In this document: piece after piece, positions 62,000-64,000 of the stretch
How positions within the stretch are numbered: position 1 is the stretch's first letter
How the letters are laid out: each line of letters starts with the position of its first letter
Source: Aggregicoccus sp. 17bor-14
GTDB taxonomy: Bacteria; Myxococcota; Myxococcia; Myxococcales; Myxococcaceae
Assembly (NCBI RefSeq): GCF_009659535.1
Contig: NZ_VJZZ01000003.1
Span: 248,001-312,000 of the forward strand
Direction of reading: 5' to 3'
DNA: 64,000 nucleotides
Translations under genes and position numbers: made by a program
Notes under the pieces: model-generated
Told to the model about the DNA's origin: nothing
What the model saw: only the letters and a program-made list of their open reading frames with translations
The model's database searches: none

Positions 62000-62997
62000 A
62001 CGATTTCCTCCACAACCTCCTGTTCCTCCCGGAGCAGGCCTCCACGTTCGCCGAGAAGGTGGACTCGCTGCACTTCTTCGTCGTCGGCGTGACCATGCTC
62101 ATGTCGATCGGCGTGGGCACCGCCGCGATCTTCTTCTTCTTCCGCTACCGCCGGCGCGAGGACCACCAGCACACGGACTACGTGGTGCCGAGCCTCAAGA
62201 CCGAGGCGCTCTTCATCAGCGTGCCCCTGGTGTTCTTCCTCACCTGGTTCGCCATCGGCCTGCGCGACTACGTGCACATGACCCAGCCGCCCAAGGACGC
62301 GATGGACGTCTACGTCATGGGCAAGCAGTGGATGTGGAAGTTCTCCTACCCGGAGGGCCCCAACGGCGTGAACGTCCTGCACGTTCCCGCCAACCGCGAC
62401 GTGCGCCTGCTGATGACCAGCCGCGACGTCATCCACTCCTTCTTCGTGCCGGCGTTCCGCATCAAGAAGGACGTGCTGCCGGGCCGCTACACCCAGGTGT
62501 GGTTCAACGCCACCAAGCCGGGCACCTACCAGGTGTTCTGCACGGAGTACTGCGGCCTGTCCCACTCGAAGATGCTCGCGGAGGTGGTGGTGCTCGCCCC
62601 CGAGGACTTCGACACCTGGGTGAAGGAGCAGCGCAAGGGCAGCCTGCAGAACCGCCAGGACGCGCTGGCGGACGTGAGCCTGGTGGACCCGCCCGCGCGC
62701 ATGGCCGAGCAGGGCCAGGCGCTGGTCGGCAGCCAGGGCTGCCTCAAGTGCCACAGCGTGGACGGCACGCCCCACATCGGGCCCACCTTCCGCGGCCTCT
62801 ATGACCGCGAGGAGAGCCTCGAGGGCGGCCAGAAGGTGCACGTGGACGAGGCCTACATCACCCAGTCGATGATGGACCCCGGTGCGCACATCGTCACGGG
62901 CTTCGGCAACGTGATGCCGAGCTACCAGGGCAAGCTGCACGGCGCCGAGAGCGCCGCCATCGTCGAGTACATCAAGACCCTGCGCGCCGAGCAGTAA
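61996..62997 (+). CDS. coxB: Cytochrome c oxidase subunit II with fused cytochrome c (caa3 type)
   Basis: The 333-aa subunit has two N-terminal transmembrane helices ([23 protein letters not shown]; then [19 protein letters not shown]), then the cupredoxin domain with the full CuA site: His in [10 protein letters not shown], Cys182, Glu184, Cys186, His190 and Met193 in [21 protein letters not shown] is the aromatic electron-entry segment. Residues 235-333 are a fused cytochrome c with CLKCH (Cys249, Cys252, His253) and a likely axial Met in NVMPSYQG. The fusion marks a caa3 oxidase that can take electrons directly from alternative complex III. Confidence 0.95.
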   Translation: MNDFLHNLLFLPEQASTFAEKVDSLHFFVVGVTMLMSIGVGTAAIFFFFRYRRREDHQHTDYVVPSLKTEALFISVPLVFFLTWFAIGLRDYVHMTQPPKDAMDVYVMGKQWMWKFSYPEGPNGVNVLHVPANRDVRLLMTSRDVIHSFFVPAFRIKKDVLPGRYTQVWFNATKPGTYQVFCTEYCGLSHSKMLAEVVVLAPEDFDTWVKEQRKGSLQNRQDALADVSLVDPPARMAEQGQALVGSQGCLKCHSVDGTPHIGPTFRGLYDREESLEGGQKVHVDEAYITQSMMDPGAHIVTGFGNVMPSYQGKLHGAESAAIVEYIKTLRAEQ

Positions 62998-63032
62998 GGG
63001 CGCGCCCCAAGGACTTCCCGAGGGACCTTCTC

Positions 63033-64000
<968 letters not shown>

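Overview
The window is a very G+C-rich chromosomal segment, with almost every third codon position G or C. It most likely comes from a myxobacterium of the Myxococcaceae. Reasons are a copy of the Myxococcus/Stigmatella paralogous family TIGR02265 (41802-42338), an ADOP-type permease, many Cys-rich, CARDB and FG-GAP secreted proteins, and an alternative complex III operon joined to a caa3 oxidase. Genus cannot be fixed from the sequence alone. No rRNA, tRNA, CRISPR array or insertion sequence was seen.

Layout. 1-9128 (minus): the 5' part of a transglutaminase-like secreted protein, preceded in the transcript by a giant (about 2580 aa) secreted CARDB/FG-GAP/Ig protein. 9392-11695: DUF2199 protein, quinone oxidoreductase, small lipoprotein. 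11709-17408 (minus): trpE-trpG, then a patatin-like phospholipase lying between the intact trpG and a decayed 116-bp copy of the trpG 3' end. 17865-24914: single genes (thioredoxin/TPR protein, cyclophilin, PLP decarboxylase, PPP-like phosphatase, hydrolase, SnoaL-like protein). 25159-26589: Ig-like lipoprotein with a 20-G homopolymer just after its lipobox. 26624-30668 (minus): ADOP permease, a pilin-like protein and its upstream partner.

31074-36509 (plus) is the most unusual block: a small membrane-anchored protein overlapping an HTTM-domain membrane protein (the overlap carries three 15-bp tandem repeats), a SAM methyltransferase, then phosphosulfolactate synthase (ComA), phosphosulfolactate phosphatase (ComB) and an ATP-grasp ligase with overlapping ends. 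Known chemistry of ComA/ComB predicts sulfolactate; the ligase suggests it is joined to something else. This is my best candidate for an undescribed pathway.

36510-44575: small genes and a hybrid histidine kinase. 46355-52520 (plus): the ligase-associated DNA repair cassette (exonuclease, ATP-dependent ligase, Lhr-type helicase, PdeM phosphoesterase) with a fifth, translationally coupled HNH nuclease. 53021-64000 (plus): alternative complex III (ActA-F plus a small membrane protein), SCO copper chaperone, cytochrome c-fused oxidase subunit II and the start of an A2-type subunit I, one continuous respiratory operon running off the right edge.
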